A stretch of DNA of 64,000 nt from Chromobacterium haemolyticum (lineage in GTDB: Bacteria; Pseudomonadota; Gammaproteobacteria; Burkholderiales; Chromobacteriaceae), in the NCBI RefSeq assembly GCF_002081825.1, contig NZ_MUKU01000022.1, positions 16,349 to 80,348 on the forward strand. The letters run 5' to 3'. A program made the position numbers and the translations under genes. The notes beneath the pieces are model-generated. The model was not told where the DNA came from. It ran no database searches and saw nothing but the letters and a program-made list of their open reading frames with translations. This document shows, piece by piece, positions 17,780 to 37,801 of this stretch; the stretch's first letter is position 1, and every line of letters begins with the position of its first letter.

Positions 17780-20700
17780 GCTTGCTCCAATGTCGTGGAA
17801 GAGGGGGTGGAATGGCGCGAAGCCGGCGTGTCGGACGGGGCCGTCGCCTGGCTGAGTTCTGCGCGCGACGCGGCGTAGTCCGCGTAGTCGGCGTATGGCC
17901 GCGGCAGCGGCGTCCAATCGGGGGCGCCGCCGTCGGCGCGAGCGGCGTAAGCCTGGGCCAGCTCCCGCAGCAGCGGCGCGATCGGCGCGCCGGCGCCGCT
18001 GTCCGCGGCCTGGCGCAGCGCGGCGGGCAAGGCCTGGCCGTTGGCGGTGTTGATCGTTGCCCCTGTTTCGGCCGGCGCGTTCAGGGCGGCGTGACGGCGG
18101 CCCAGCTCGCGCAAGGCCTGGCGCAAGGCCGGCAGCTCCAGCTCCCCGTCGCAGCGCAGCGAGACCGGCGCGCCGTCTTGCTGGCTGACGGTCAGCCAGA
18201 ACGAGCGGCCGCCGGCCGCCGACGAGGATTCGTCCGGGCGGCCAAACGCCGGGCGTCGCGCCAATTCGGCGACGCTGGGGGCGAGGAAGAGCTGTTCCAT
18301 CGACAGTCTGACGCCCAGCTTGCCGCGGATGCGGGCGGCCAGCCGCATTGCCAGCAAGGAGTCGCCGCCCAGTTCGAAGAAGCCGGCGTCCAGATCCACG
18401 GCCGGCAAGCGCAGCGTTTCCGCGAACAGCTCCGCCAGCGTCTGTTCAAGCGGCGTGGCCGGCAAGCGCTGCGGCGCGGCCGCGAAGACCGGCGCCGGCA
18501 GCGCGCCGCGGTCCAGCTTGCCGTGGGCGTTCAAAGGCAGCGCGGGCAAGACCGTCACCGTGGCGGGCACCATGTAGTCGGGCAGGCCGGCGGCCAGCTC
18601 GGCGCGCAGCCGCGCGCCGTCCAGGCTGGCGCCGGCGCGCGGGACGGCATAGGCGACCAGGCGCTTGCGGCCATCGTCGTCGACAGGCAAGACCACGGCC
18701 TGGGCCACGCCGGTTTGCGCGAGCAGCGCGGCCTCGATCTCGCCCGGCTCGATGCGATAGCCGCGCAGCTTGATCTGCTGATCGAGGCGGCCGAGGAATT
18801 CCAGCTGGCCGTCGGCCAGGCGGCGCGCCTTGTCGCCGCTGCGGTACAAGCGGCTGCCGGGCGGGCCGTAGGGATTGGCGACGAAGCGCTCGGCGCTGAG
18901 CGCGGGGCGGTTAAGATAGCCGCGCGCCAGGCCGGCGCCGGCCACGTACAGCTCGCCGGCGACGCCGACGGGCACCGCTTGCAAGGCCTCGTCCAGCAGA
19001 TAGACCTGGCTGTTGAGCACTGGCCGGCCTATGGGCGGCGCGCCGTTGGTCAGGTGGTCGCTCAAGGTGGCGCAGATAGTGGATTCGGTGGGGCCGTAGG
19101 CGTTGATCATTCGGCGGCCGCGCGCCCATTTGGCCACTACCTCGGCGGGGCAGGCGTCGGCGCCGACCAGCAGCGCGCCGGGCAGCAGGTCCGGCGCCGG
19201 TTCCAGCATGGCCAGCAGCGCCGGGGGCAGCAGCGCGTGGCTGACGCGGGCGGCGCGCAACGTGCCCACCAGGCTGTCGGCGTCCAGCTGTCTGGCGTTG
19301 GCGGGCACCAGGCAGGCGCCGCCGGCGAAGGCCATCAGCATTTCCAGCACCGAGGCGTCGAAGCCCGGCGAGGAGAACTGCAGCACGCGCGCGGACGCGT
19401 CCAGCGCGCAGCGCTCTTTCAGGTCCTGCGCCAGGCTGGCCAGTCCGGCGTGGCCGACCGCGACGCCTTTGGGCCGGCCGGTGGAGCCGGAGGTGTAGAT
19501 CACGTAGGCCAGATCGTCCGCCGTCAGCGGCCGCAGCCTTTCTTGCTGGGCGATGTCGCCGTCCGCGAACAGCTCGTCGTCGGCCTCCGGCGCCAGCATC
19601 GGCCCGGCGGTTTGCGGCAGGCGGGCGGCGGAGCCCGCGTCGCTCAGCACCAGGGCGGGGCGGGCGTCGTCCAGCATCAGCGCCAACCGCTCGGCTGGGT
19701 AGTTGAGGTCCAGCGGCAGATAGGCGGCTCCGGCTTTCAGCACTGCCAATTGCGAGACGAGCAGCGCCGCCGATTTGGGCAGCGCGACCGCCACCAGCCG
19801 GCCGGGGCCGATGCCCGCGGCGATCAGCCGCCGGCCCAGCCGGTTGGCCCGGCGGTTGAGCTCGGCGTAGCTCAAGGTTTCGCCGTCGCAGTCCAGCGCC
19901 GGCGCGTCCGGCGCGCGGCGGACTTGCCGCTCGAACAGCTCGCACAGCGGCAGCGGCGCGATGTCGCGGGCGCTGGCCCGGCCATCCAGCAGCAGGCGGC
20001 GCTCGTCCTCGTCCAGCAGGTTCAGGCGGCGTACTGGGCCGTCGGGATCGCCGGCCAGCTGCGCGAGCACGGCGGCGTAGCAGCGGGCGTAGCGCCGCAA
20101 CGCGTCGGCGTCATGGGCGTCGCGGTGGGCGGTCAGGCTGCCGACGATGCGCGCGCCGTCGGGGCGGAAATTGATCTGCAGCGTGAAGCTGTTGTCCATT
20201 GCACTATCCTGCTGGCGCCAGTCGGCCAGCGCTTCCAGCGCCTGGAAATGCGTGTAGTTGAAGATGGCCTCGCCAGCGTCGCGCAGGCCGGCGTCGCGCA
20301 ACATGGTGGCCAGCGGATAGCGCCGGTGCGGCAGCAACGCCCGTTCCGCGTCTATCACGCGGCCTATCAGCCGGGTCCAGGATTCGCGCTGGATGTCCAT
20401 GCGCAGCGGCACCGAGTTCAGGAACAGGCCCACCATATGCTCCGCGTCCGCGGTTTCCGGCCGGCCGTTGGTGACCAGCGCGGTGCAGGCGCCGCCCTTG
20501 CCGGTCAGCATGGCCAACGCCGCCAGGTGGGCGGCCAGCAGCACCGATTTCAGCGGCGCGTTCAAGCGGCGCGCCAGCGCGGTCAGCGCCGTCGAAACTG
20601 GCTCGTCTATGGCGATGTCGGCGTGGATCTGCAGCGGGCCGTCGGCCGCCACGGCGGTGTTTTCCTCCCGCGCGAGCAGCGCGGGGGCGGCTTCGTAACC

Positions 20701-23700
20701 GCGCAGCTGTTCCCGCCAGAAATCCCGGCTGGCCGGCGAGGCCATTGCCTGACGCTCCAGCGCGATGTAGTCGCGGTAGCGGCTGGACAGCGCGGGCAGC
20801 CGGCAGGGCTGGTCGGCCAATTCGGCCTGGTAGAGCTGGGCGAGTTCGACGATGAAGACCGAGTCGCTCCAGCCGTCGAGGATGGCGTGGTGGATGCGCA
20901 GTGTCAGATGGAAGCGCCGCTCGTCCAGCCGGTGGGCGTGGGCGTGCAGCAGCGGCGCGGCGCCGGGATCGAAAGCTTGTTTCGACCAGGCGGCGATGAA
21001 GGCGGCAAGGGTGTCTTGCTGGGCGGCGGGCGGCAAGTGGCCGAGATCATCTTCTCCCAGTGGAATGGCGGCCGTCGCCAATACCAGTTGCAAGGGTTCG
21101 AGATAGCCATCCAGCGCGAAGCGGGTGCGCAGCAACTCGTGCCGCCGGCACAGCGCGTCCAGCGCGCGGCGCAGCGCGGCGGCGTCGTAAGGCTGGGACA
21201 CCGCCAGTCCAACGATGTTGTGGTACAGCGTCGAGCCATCGCGGAAGGCGCTGTGGAACAGCATGCCCTGCTGCAATTGGCTGAGCGGGTAGGCGTCCAC
21301 CACGTCCGGCGGCAACCGCCGGCGGTCGGCGGGGTCCAGCAGGGAAAAGGGCTCCGCCGGCGCGGCGGCGGCGGTCGCCTGTTCGGCATGGGCGGCCAGC
21401 AGCGCCACGCTGTGGTGTTCGAACAGGTTGGCAAGCTCGAAGGAGACGCCGGCTTTGAGCGCCAGCCCCTTCAGCCGCAGCGCTAGCAGCGAATCGCCGC
21501 CGAGGTTGAAGAAGCTGTCGTCCAGGCCGACGCGCTCTAGACCCAGGGTTTGGGCGAAGGCCTCGGCCAGCAGCTTCTCTTTCTCTGTAACCGGCTCGCG
21601 GTGCTCGGCCAGCGCCAGCTCCGGCGCCGGCAAGGCGCGGCGGTCCAGCTTGCCGTTGGGGGTGAGCGGCAGCGCATCCAGCACCACCCAGGCGGCAGGC
21701 ACCATGTAGTCGGGCAGGCGGGTGGCCAGCGCGTCGCGCCAGCGCGCGACGTCGGCCTGGACGCCGGCGGCGGGCACCGCGTAGGCGACCAGCCGGCGCT
21801 GCCCGGGCGCGTCCTCGCGGATCAGGAGCACGGCCTGGGCGACGCCGGGCTGGTCCAGCAGCGCGGCTTCGATCTCGCCCAGCTCGATGCGCAGTCCGCG
21901 CAGCTTGACCTGATGGTCTAGGCGGCCCAGGTAGTCCAGCGCGCCGTCCTCGCGGCGGACGACGCGGTCGCCGGTGCGGTACAGCCGCTGGCCGGCGGCG
22001 AAGGGATGGGCGACGAAGCGTTCGGCAGTCAGAGCCGGACGGCGCAGATAGCCGCGGGCCAGGCCGACGCCGCCCAGATAGAGCTCGCCGGGGATGCCGG
22101 GCGGTAAGGGCCGCAGCATGGAATCGAGCACGAAGAGCTGGGTGTTCCAGATTGGGTGGCCGATGGGCACCGAGCGGCTGTCGCTTGCCGGATCGCAGGT
22201 CCAGGCGGTGACGTCGACGGCGGCTTCGGTGGGGCCGTAGAGATTATGCAGCGGGCAGGGCAGCGTCTGGGCGGCGCGGGCCAGCAGCGGCGCGGGCAAG
22301 GCTTCGCCGCTGCACAGCACGCGGCGCAGGCTGGCGCAGCCGGCGCTGGCGGGCTCCTGCAGGAAGGCGTCCAGCATGGAGGGGACGAAATGCAGGGTGG
22401 TGACGCCGCGGCGGCGGATCAGCTCGGCCAAATAGACGGGATCACGATGGCCGTCGGGTCGGGCCAGCAGCAGCGAGGCGCCGGCCATCAGCGGCCAGAA
22501 GAACTCCCAGACCGAGACGTCGAAGCTGGACGGGGTTTTTTGCAGCACCACGTCGTCGTCGGCCAGCGGGTAGGCGTGCTGCATCCACAGCAGGCGGTTG
22601 ACGATGGCGCGGTGGCTGTTGACGGCGCCTTTGGGGCGGCCGGTGGAGCCGGAGGTGTAGATGACGTAGGCCGGATGCCTGTCGTCGCCGGGGAGGTCCA
22701 GCGGCGCATCGGACAGGATCTCGAGCGCATCGTGGAGCTGGTCCAGGCACAAAGCGCGTTCGATGGGCAGGCCGGCCAGCAGCTCGGAACGGGACAGGAC
22801 GATGGCGGGCTGGGCGTCGGCCAGCATGAAGGCGATGCGTTCGGGCGGGTAGTCGAGATCGAGCGGCAGATAAGCGCCGCCGGCCTTGAGCACGGCGAGC
22901 AGGGCCACCACCAGATCGATGGAACGGGGCAGCGCGACGGCGACCAGGGTCTCGGGGCCGACGCCGTCGGCGCGCAGTCGGCGGGCGAGGCGGTTGGCGC
23001 GTTGGTGCAACTGGCGGTAGCTGAGGGCGACATCGTCGAAGCGCAGCGCCTCGGCGTCGGGGCTGAGTTCCGCCTGGCGTTCCAGCAACTGGGTCAGGGT
23101 GGCGGCGGGCAGCGGGGCGTCGGTGCGGTTCCAGGCGGCGAGCGCGTCTTGTTGGGCCGGCGTGGCCGGCGGGATGCGGGCGAGCGGCAGCTCGGGCTGT
23201 TCGGCGATCAGGCGCAGCAGTTCCAGCAATTGCCGGGCGATGCCGTCGACGGCGTCGGCGGAGAAGAGATCGGGCCGATAGCCGAAGCGTAGCTCGAGCG
23301 CGGGTCCGGGGACGGCGCACAGGCTGAGCGGATAGTGCGAGGTGTCGGCGCCGTCGCCGCCGAGCGGAATCAAGGCCAGACCGTCGGCTACCTTGCCGTC
23401 GGCCGCGCCGGGTAGAGCCGGATAGCTTTCGAAAACCAGCAAGGTGTCGAACAGCTCCGTTCTTCCCGCCGCTTGCTGGATTTCGGCGAGGCTGAGGTGC
23501 TGGTGCTCGATCAACGCGGCCTGCTGGGTTTGCAGGCGTTGCAGCAGGGCGGCGAGGGTTTCCTCGGGCTGCAGGCGCAGGCGCAGGGGGACGGTGTTGA
23601 TCAGCAGGCCGACCATGCGTTCGACGCCGGGCAGCTCCGGCGGGCGTCCGGAGACGGTGACGCCGAAGACGACGTCGTCGGCGGCGGAGAGGCGGGCGAG

Positions 23701-24441
23701 CAGGATGGCCCAAGCCGCTTGCAGCAAGGTGTTGAGGGTGACGCCCAACTGGCGGGCCCGCGCCTGCAGAGGGGCGGTTTCGGTTTGCCGGGACAGGATC
23801 AACTGGCGCTCCCCCGCGGCGGCGGAGGCCAGTTTGGCCGGTTCGTCCAGGGCTTCCAGGCTGGCGGCCCAGGCGCGGGCGGCGGCGGCCTTGTCCTGTT
23901 GTTGCAGCCAGGCCAGATAATCGCGGTAGGGCGCGGCGGGCGGCAGCGCGGCCGATTCTCCCTGGCGGTAGAGCGCGAACAGCTCGTCCATCAGGATGGG
24001 CATGGACCAGCCGTCGAACAGCAGGTGGTGGAAGCTCCACAGTAGCTGATGGCGCTCCGCGTCGAGCTTGACCAGGATGAAGCGCAGCAGCGGCGGCTTG
24101 CCCGGATCGAAGCGGCGGCGCAGGTCCGCCTCCAGCAGCGCGTCCAGCGCGGCGGCGTCCCGGCCGGACAGATCTTCCTCACGCCAATCCAGTTCGAATT
24201 CGCGGGGCACCACCTGACGCGGCTGCGCCAGCCCCTTGTAGACGAAGGCGGCGCGCAGATTGGGATGGCGTTGCAGCAGCGCCTCCGCCGCGCGCTTGAG
24301 CCGGCCGGCGTCCAGGACGCCGCGCAGCTCGAAGCGGTTGCGGACATGGTAGGCGTCCGCCTCGCGTTCGTCGTACAGCGCGTGAAACAGCAATCCTTGC
24401 TGCAATGGAGACAGCGGCAGGATTTCGGCGATCTTCGACAT
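17776..24441 (-). CDS. NRPS-2: C-A(Ser)-PCP-C-A-PCP-remnant C
   Basis: A protein of 2221 aa. Start ATG with GAGG upstream. The N-terminus [19 protein letters not shown] has the look of a COM acceptor joined to a condensation domain (HHLLFDG near 140). Then A (TSGSTG near 594; code D-V-W-H-L-S-L-V-D, serine), PCP (LGGDSL near 981), C (HHAILDG near 1185), A (TSGSTG near 1651; code D-A-L-L-L-G-A-I-C, nonpolar, unassigned) and PCP (LGGDSL near 2026). The last 140 residues look like the start of a condensation domain ([20 protein letters not shown], then [13 protein letters not shown]), but the HHxxxDG segment and everything after it are missing. The Ser A domain is almost identical to that in NRPS-1. 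No thioesterase. Confidence 0.93.
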   Translation of the reverse strand: MSKIAEILPLSPLQQGLLFHALYDEREADAYHVRNRFELRGVLDAGRLKRAAEALLQRHPNLRAAFVYKGLAQPRQVVPREFELDWREEDLSGRDAAALDALLEADLRRRFDPGKPPLLRFILVKLDAERHQLLWSFHHLLFDGWSMPILMDELFALYRQGESAALPPAAPYRDYLAWLQQQDKAAAARAWAASLEALDEPAKLASAAAGERQLILSRQTETAPLQARARQLGVTLNTLLQAAWAILLARLSAADDVVFGVTVSGRPPELPGVERMVGLLINTVPLRLRLQPEETLAALLQRLQTQQAALIEHQHLSLAEIQQAAGRTELFDTLLVFESYPALPGAADGKVADGLALIPLGGDGADTSHYPLSLCAVPGPALELRFGYRPDLFSADAVDGIARQLLELLRLIAEQPELPLARIPPATPAQQDALAAWNRTDAPLPAATLTQLLERQAELSPDAEALRFDDVALSYRQLHQRANRLARRLRADGVGPETLVAVALPRSIDLVVALLAVLKAGGAYLPLDLDYPPERIAFMLADAQPAIVLSRSELLAGLPIERALCLDQLHDALEILSDAPLDLPGDDRHPAYVIYTSGSTGRPKGAVNSHRAIVNRLLWMQHAYPLADDDVVLQKTPSSFDVSVWEFFWPLMAGASLLLARPDGHRDPVYLAELIRRRGVTTLHFVPSMLDAFLQEPASAGCASLRRVLCSGEALPAPLLARAAQTLPCPLHNLYGPTEAAVDVTAWTCDPASDSRSVPIGHPIWNTQLFVLDSMLRPLPPGIPGELYLGGVGLARGYLRRPALTAERFVAHPFAAGQRLYRTGDRVVRREDGALDYLGRLDHQVKLRGLRIELGEIEAALLDQPGVAQAVLLIREDAPGQRRLVAYAVPAAGVQADVARWRDALATRLPDYMVPAAWVVLDALPLTPNGKLDRRALPAPELALAEHREPVTEKEKLLAEAFAQTLGLERVGLDDSFFNLGGDSLLALRLKGLALKAGVSFELANLFEHHSVALLAAHAEQATAAAAPAEPFSLLDPADRRRLPPDVVDAYPLSQLQQGMLFHSAFRDGSTLYHNIVGLAVSQPYDAAALRRALDALCRRHELLRTRFALDGYLEPLQLVLATAAIPLGEDDLGHLPPAAQQDTLAAFIAAWSKQAFDPGAAPLLHAHAHRLDERRFHLTLRIHHAILDGWSDSVFIVELAQLYQAELADQPCRLPALSSRYRDYIALERQAMASPASRDFWREQLRGYEAAPALLAREENTAVAADGPLQIHADIAIDEPVSTALTALARRLNAPLKSVLLAAHLAALAMLTGKGGACTALVTNGRPETADAEHMVGLFLNSVPLRMDIQRESWTRLIGRVIDAERALLPHRRYPLATMLRDAGLRDAGEAIFNYTHFQALEALADWRQQDSAMDNSFTLQINFRPDGARIVGSLTAHRDAHDADALRRYARCYAAVLAQLAGDPDGPVRRLNLLDEDERRLLLDGRASARDIAPLPLCELFERQVRRAPDAPALDCDGETLSYAELNRRANRLGRRLIAAGIGPGRLVAVALPKSAALLVSQLAVLKAGAAYLPLDLNYPAERLALMLDDARPALVLSDAGSAARLPQTAGPMLAPEADDELFADGDIAQQERLRPLTADDLAYVIYTSGSTGRPKGVAVGHAGLASLAQDLKERCALDASARVLQFSSPGFDASVLEMLMAFAGGACLVPANARQLDADSLVGTLRAARVSHALLPPALLAMLEPAPDLLPGALLVGADACPAEVVAKWARGRRMINAYGPTESTICATLSDHLTNGAPPIGRPVLNSQVYLLDEALQAVPVGVAGELYVAGAGLARGYLNRPALSAERFVANPYGPPGSRLYRSGDKARRLADGQLEFLGRLDQQIKLRGYRIEPGEIEAALLAQTGVAQAVVLPVDDDGRKRLVAYAVPRAGASLDGARLRAELAAGLPDYMVPATVTVLPALPLNAHGKLDRGALPAPVFAAAPQRLPATPLEQTLAELFAETLRLPAVDLDAGFFELGGDSLLAMRLAARIRGKLGVRLSMEQLFLAPSVAELARRPAFGRPDESSSAAGGRSFWLTVSQQDGAPVSLRCDGELELPALRQALRELGRRHAALNAPAETGATINTANGQALPAALRQAADSGAGAPIAPLLRELAQAYAARADGGAPDWTPLPRPYADYADYAASRAELSQATAPSDTPASRHSTPSSTTLEQA
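21499..23347. repeat. Long direct repeat, copy 1 (Ser adenylation region of NRPS-2)
   Basis: Collinear with 29401-31249 at a constant offset of 7,902 bp with no indel at the points checked. Scattered differences occur at the left end (to about 21,840) and again after about 23,140. In between the two copies look base-for-base identical by eye. Similarity continues to about 23,720 after a 6-bp indel. The repeat covers the A domain from its linker to the carrier start. Confidence 0.85.
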
Positions 24442-24492
24442 TGTTAACCTCGCAATGGGCGGTCGCCGTCGGCGGCCGCCCGGAAAGTATTT

Positions 24493-24648
24493 GGAACCGG
24501 TTCTTAAGAGAGTGGTTACGATCTAGCGAACAAGAGCGAGACAAGGCGAAAACGAGCGAAAAAGCGGAGTGTACAAAGGGGTACATGAGCATTTTGAGCT
24601 TGTTTTTAACGCTGTATCGCTGGCGCGCAACAGGTCGTAAAAAGGTTC

Positions 24649-24655
<7 letters not shown>
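24493..24655. repeat. Dispersed MITE-like repeat between NRPS-2 and NRPS-1
   Basis: It lies in the 207-bp gap between the NRPS-1 stop and NRPS-2 start. The reverse complement is clearly similar to the element at 7872-8018 over about 70 bp, including an exact 18-mer at 24531-24548. The ends (GGTTCTTAAGAG and, inverted, GGCTTCTAAGAACC) form an imperfect terminal inverted repeat. The right edge gives the TAA stop of NRPS-1. It separates two genes that should be co-transcribed. Confidence 0.6.
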
Positions 24656-34194
<9,539 letters not shown>

Positions 34195-34401
34195 GTCGCA
34201 CCTTGGATGGCTTGCGGTACAGGCGTGAGGCCGCAACCTTCCGCGCATGCGCGGCCGGCCGGCGATTTTTTTTCGATGTGGAGCGGGATGGCATAAGAGG
34301 AGCCGCGGCGAGCGCGCCGCCGCAATACGGGAAGAGAAGCGCCGCGCTTTGTCTTCAAAGCGGGCGCGTCCCAGCATGGCCCCCTTGAGCCGGGGCGGGA
34401 A

Positions 34402-34626
34402 TCAGCCGGTAGAGAGCAAGGCGTCCTGAGCGCGAGCCAGACTGGCGGGCCGCATGTCTATCCAGTTTTGTTCGATATGCTCAAGGCAGGACTGGCGGTC
34501 GGAGGGGCCGAAACAGGCTTGCCAACCCTCCGGAACAGGAGCGAACTCGGGCCAGAGCGAGTACTGGCCCTCATCGTTGATCAGGGCGAAAAAAACGCCT
34601 TCCTTATTGTCGAACGGGTTCGCCAT
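34402..34626 (-). CDS. MbtH-like protein
   Basis: A protein of 74 aa with all MbtH hallmarks: NPFDN at the start, QYSLWPEFAPVPEGW, the CLEHIEQNW region and DMRPASL. MbtH proteins bind NRPS adenylation domains and are needed for their folding or activity. Start ATG with AGGGAGAAG upstream. It is the first gene of the NRPS transcription unit, 207 bp before NRPS-1; that gap holds no gene and no clear terminator. Confidence 0.95.
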   Translation of the reverse strand: MANPFDNKEGVFFALINDEGQYSLWPEFAPVPEGWQACFGPSDRQSCLEHIEQNWIDMRPASLARAQDALLSTG

Positions 34627-34908
34627 GACACTTCTCCCTGTGACTGTCTTATGAGATTTGTCTGCATCAAAGTGCAGAAATATCTGAGAAGCATATCAAT
34701 ACAAAATGAATATGTCATTAAATAAATATGGTTTTATCGCAATAAATGAACTATGGCGAGGTGGAACCAGCAAAAACGAAAGGGGCCGACGGCTCTCATC
34801 CTGCAAGCGGTTCAAAGTCCGGCGAGCCGGTGCGAGGAAGGATGTAAAGCCCTGGGGGAACGGAAAGCGCATGCGGCACAAGAGGGGCTCATCGTGCAAT
34901 GCCGACGG
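34627..34908 (-). promoter_or_regulatory. Probable NRPS operon promoter region
   Basis: No gene in 282 bp. The half next to mbtH (about 34660-34760) is strikingly AT-rich for this genome and holds several TATAAT/TTGnnn-like hexamers on the minus strand, so an exact -35/-10 pair cannot be chosen by eye. No lux-box-like or other palindromic operator was seen. It also separates the NRPS operon from the 3' end of the sensor kinase gene. Confidence 0.45.
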
Positions 34909-37626
34909 CTAGCCCGCCATGCGCTTCATCACGCGTTCGATTTCATCCTGCAGCCGGACAACGTCTATGGGTTTGGTCATGAACCCATCCATGCCGGCGG
35001 CCATGGCCGCTTCGCGATCCTCCTGAAACGCTCCGGCCGTCAAAGCGATGATGGGCGTGGCGCGCTTGTCGCTGTCGGGGTCCACCTGACGGATGAATTT
35101 GCAGGCGGTGATGCCGTCCATTACCGGCATCTGAATATCCATCAAGATGAGGTCTATATCATGGTGCTGCCACGCGTTGATCACTTCTTTCCCGTTGGAA
35201 GCGGTGTAGATCCGGTGCCCGTGTTTTTTGAGCAGAATGGTGACGATGTCCAAATTGATTAAATCGTCATCGGCCACCAGGATGTTCAAGGGAGACAGGG
35301 GGGCGGACGTGAGTTCCGCATCGGGCGGCTCCAGGCAGGGCAAGGCGTCAAGCGGCGCAGGGCGCAAGGGAAGGTAAACCTGAAAGACGGAGCCTTTGTT
35401 GAGGGTGCTTTGCACCTCGATCCGGCCGCCCATTTTCTGGGTCAGTTGCAAGGCGATGGTGGTGCCCAGGCCGGTACCGCCAAAGCGGCGGGTGGTTGAG
35501 GCGTCCGCTTGGGAAAAGGGTTCGAACAATTTGGCCAGGGTGTCCTGGCTCATGCCAATGCCGCTGTCCCGGATAATGACGACCACGTATTCTTCCGCGG
35601 ACAGCACCGTCAGCCAGACCCCGCCCTGGGCGGTGAACTTGATGGCGTTGCCCACCAGGTTCATCAAGATCTGCCGCACCCGGAAAGCGTCGCCGATAAA
35701 GGCCTGCTGGATAATGGCCGGGTATTTCAGCTGCAAGGTGATGCCTTTTTTACTGGCGCTCAACCGCAGGATGTCGATCACGTGCTCCGCCACCTCGCGC
35801 AATGAAAAGGGCGCTTCCTCCAGTTCCAAGGCGTTTTGTTCGAGCTTCGCGGTGTCGAGGACATCGTTGAGCAGGCCCAGCAAGCTTTTGGCGGAGTGGT
35901 TGACGGTTTTGAGCATGCTTTTTTGCTTGTCGTCCAGCTCCGTGTCTTGCAGCAAATCGGTGTAGCCGATGATGGAGTTCATCGGCGTTCTGATTTCATG
36001 GCTCATATTGGCCAGGAAGGCGCTTTTGGATTTAACGGCCGAAAGCGCGCGGTTTTTGGCTTCAATCAAAGCGAACTCCGCCGCTTTTTTCTCCGAAATA
36101 TCCAGGATCACCCCGTCTATCAAGCGCAGCGCGCCGTTGTCGTTGTATACGCCGCGGGCGCTTTCCAATACCCAGCATTCTTCCTGATTCAGGCAGAGCA
36201 GGCGGTATTCGACGACATAAAGCTGATGCTGCTCCAAAGCGTAGCGGATGGTTTCGCGCACCCTTTCCTTGTCTTCCGGATGAATGATGTCCAGTAGCTG
36301 AATACGGCCGTCCAGGAAAGATTTGGCGGGCCAGCCGCATAGTTTTTCTATGTCTTCGCTGATGAAGATGGTTTTCCACGGTTCCTGGGAATGGCTGCGA
36401 AAGGCGACGCCGGGGATGTTGTCGATCAAGGTGCGAAACTGGCTTTCACGCTCTTCCAGCTCCTTTTGGATGCGGTGGCGCGCGCTGATGTCGCCGATGA
36501 AGCCGACATAAATCACTTGCTCGGGCAGCAGCACCTTGCCTATCGATAGGCGGATGGGAAACTGGCTGCCGTCCTTTTTGAGCGCCACCTCCTCGCGTTC
36601 CCTGCCTATCAATTTCTCGATCTGGGTTTCCATATAATCGGCAAGAAAGCGATCGTGTTTGGCGTGGTGCGGCTCCGGCATCAACAAATTGATGTTCTTG
36701 CCCAGCAACTCCTCCATCTTCCAGCCAAACAGCCGCTCCACCGCGGGGTTGGCGCTCAAAATGCGGCCCTTCTCATCAATGGTGATGATGCCGTCCAGCG
36801 AAGTGTTGAACGTGGCTTGCAGCTTCAGCTCGTTGCTCAGCGTTCTTTGATACAAGGGGCGGTAGCGCAACAACACATTGCCCACGAAAACGATATTGCC
36901 AAGCAGGAGCACCGTGATGGCGATGGCGACGGCCAGGTTTTCATTGTCTTCAAAGGCGCTGCGGAAAGCCGGGTCCGGCGTGCCGATGAAACGGGCGGCC
37001 TCCATGCCGAAGTAATGCATGCCCGCAATGGCGACCCCCATGACCCCGCCGCTGAGCAGCGTCATCCCTCCCTTGCTCATTTTCTTATTGTCCAGACCAA
37101 AACGTATCCATAGCGACAAGGTGCTTAGCAGCACGGCGAGCAGGATGGAAACGGCGAACCACGAGGGATCGTAGCGCAGCAGCGGCGTCATGCGTATGGC
37201 CGCCATGCCGGAGTAGTGCATGGTGCCGATGCCGCTCCCCACCAGCACCCCGCTGATCAAAAGCTGTTTTCCGTCGATTTTGGGCTGAGACAGCAAGTGA
37301 AGGGCAATCAGCGAGGCGGCGACGGCGGGCAGCATGGACAGGAGAGTGGGAAGCAGCGCGTATTGGATTGTGCTGCAAATGCTGAAGGCCAGCATGCCGA
37401 CAAAGTGCATGGCCCAGATGCCGCCGCCCATCGCGCAAGAACCGGTGGCAAGCGCGATCCAGCGCAGCCAGCGCTCACTAGCCTCGCGGGCCAGGCCGGC
37501 TATTTGCAGCGCCAAACAAGAGGTAAAAATGGCCACCAGAAAGGAGAGCGCCACCAGCCACAAGTTGTATCTGGTTGGCAAAAACAAATAGGACTGGTAA
37601 GCGTCAATGAAAAACGAGCTGAGCAT
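34909..37626 (-). CDS. MHYT-PAS hybrid sensor histidine kinase
   Basis: About 905 aa from the ATG at 37626. The N-terminal seven-helix MHYT sensor has its motif three times (MHFVGM, MHYSGM, MHYFGM), proposed to bind copper and sense oxygen, CO or NO. It is followed by two PAS domains (FNTSLDGIITIDEKGRILS; then one after ELEERESQFRTL with a PAC region), HisKA (phospho-His in ANMSHEIRTPMNS), HATPase (GNAIKFTAQGG, DSGIGM, GGTGLG) and a receiver (phospho-Asp in LILMDIQMPVMDG). It is an inner-membrane hybrid kinase; no dedicated response regulator lies beside it. Divergent from the GGDEF-EAL gene. Confidence 0.93.
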   Translation of the reverse strand: MLSSFFIDAYQSYLFLPTRYNLWLVALSFLVAIFTSCLALQIAGLAREASERWLRWIALATGSCAMGGGIWAMHFVGMLAFSICSTIQYALLPTLLSMLPAVAASLIALHLLSQPKIDGKQLLISGVLVGSGIGTMHYSGMAAIRMTPLLRYDPSWFAVSILLAVLLSTLSLWIRFGLDNKKMSKGGMTLLSGGVMGVAIAGMHYFGMEAARFIGTPDPAFRSAFEDNENLAVAIAITVLLLGNIVFVGNVLLRYRPLYQRTLSNELKLQATFNTSLDGIITIDEKGRILSANPAVERLFGWKMEELLGKNINLLMPEPHHAKHDRFLADYMETQIEKLIGREREEVALKKDGSQFPIRLSIGKVLLPEQVIYVGFIGDISARHRIQKELEERESQFRTLIDNIPGVAFRSHSQEPWKTIFISEDIEKLCGWPAKSFLDGRIQLLDIIHPEDKERVRETIRYALEQHQLYVVEYRLLCLNQEECWVLESARGVYNDNGALRLIDGVILDISEKKAAEFALIEAKNRALSAVKSKSAFLANMSHEIRTPMNSIIGYTDLLQDTELDDKQKSMLKTVNHSAKSLLGLLNDVLDTAKLEQNALELEEAPFSLREVAEHVIDILRLSASKKGITLQLKYPAIIQQAFIGDAFRVRQILMNLVGNAIKFTAQGGVWLTVLSAEEYVVVIIRDSGIGMSQDTLAKLFEPFSQADASTTRRFGGTGLGTTIALQLTQKMGGRIEVQSTLNKGSVFQVYLPLRPAPLDALPCLEPPDAELTSAPLSPLNILVADDDLINLDIVTILLKKHGHRIYTASNGKEVINAWQHHDIDLILMDIQMPVMDGITACKFIRQVDPDSDKRATPIIALTAGAFQEDREAAMAAGMDGFMTKPIDVVRLQDEIERVMKRMAG

Positions 37627-37801
37627 GACCTCCCCATTTTCAATAGCTTCTTCACGCTGTGCCAATTAGCCGCAGGGGCTTTCCTCCGGTATAGACAATG
37701 GAGACATTGTCGCGCCAGCGTTGTGCAGGAAGGTTATTCCAGCCGCCACCCCGCGCAATGCGGGAATCTAGCGCTGCCTTGGCAACAGCAGCGACTAGAT
37801 T

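Noticed and set aside
17782..21486. Very long open frame (over 1,200 codons) on the plus strand opposite NRPS-2, and similar ones at 6694-8991, 11022-13313, 25366-27591, 30058-32085 and 32275-34296
   Set aside because: All lie antisense to well-identified genes or run across them. The translations are rich in Arg, Gly, Gln and Ala repeats with no motif. They arise from the extreme GC bias at third positions of the real genes.
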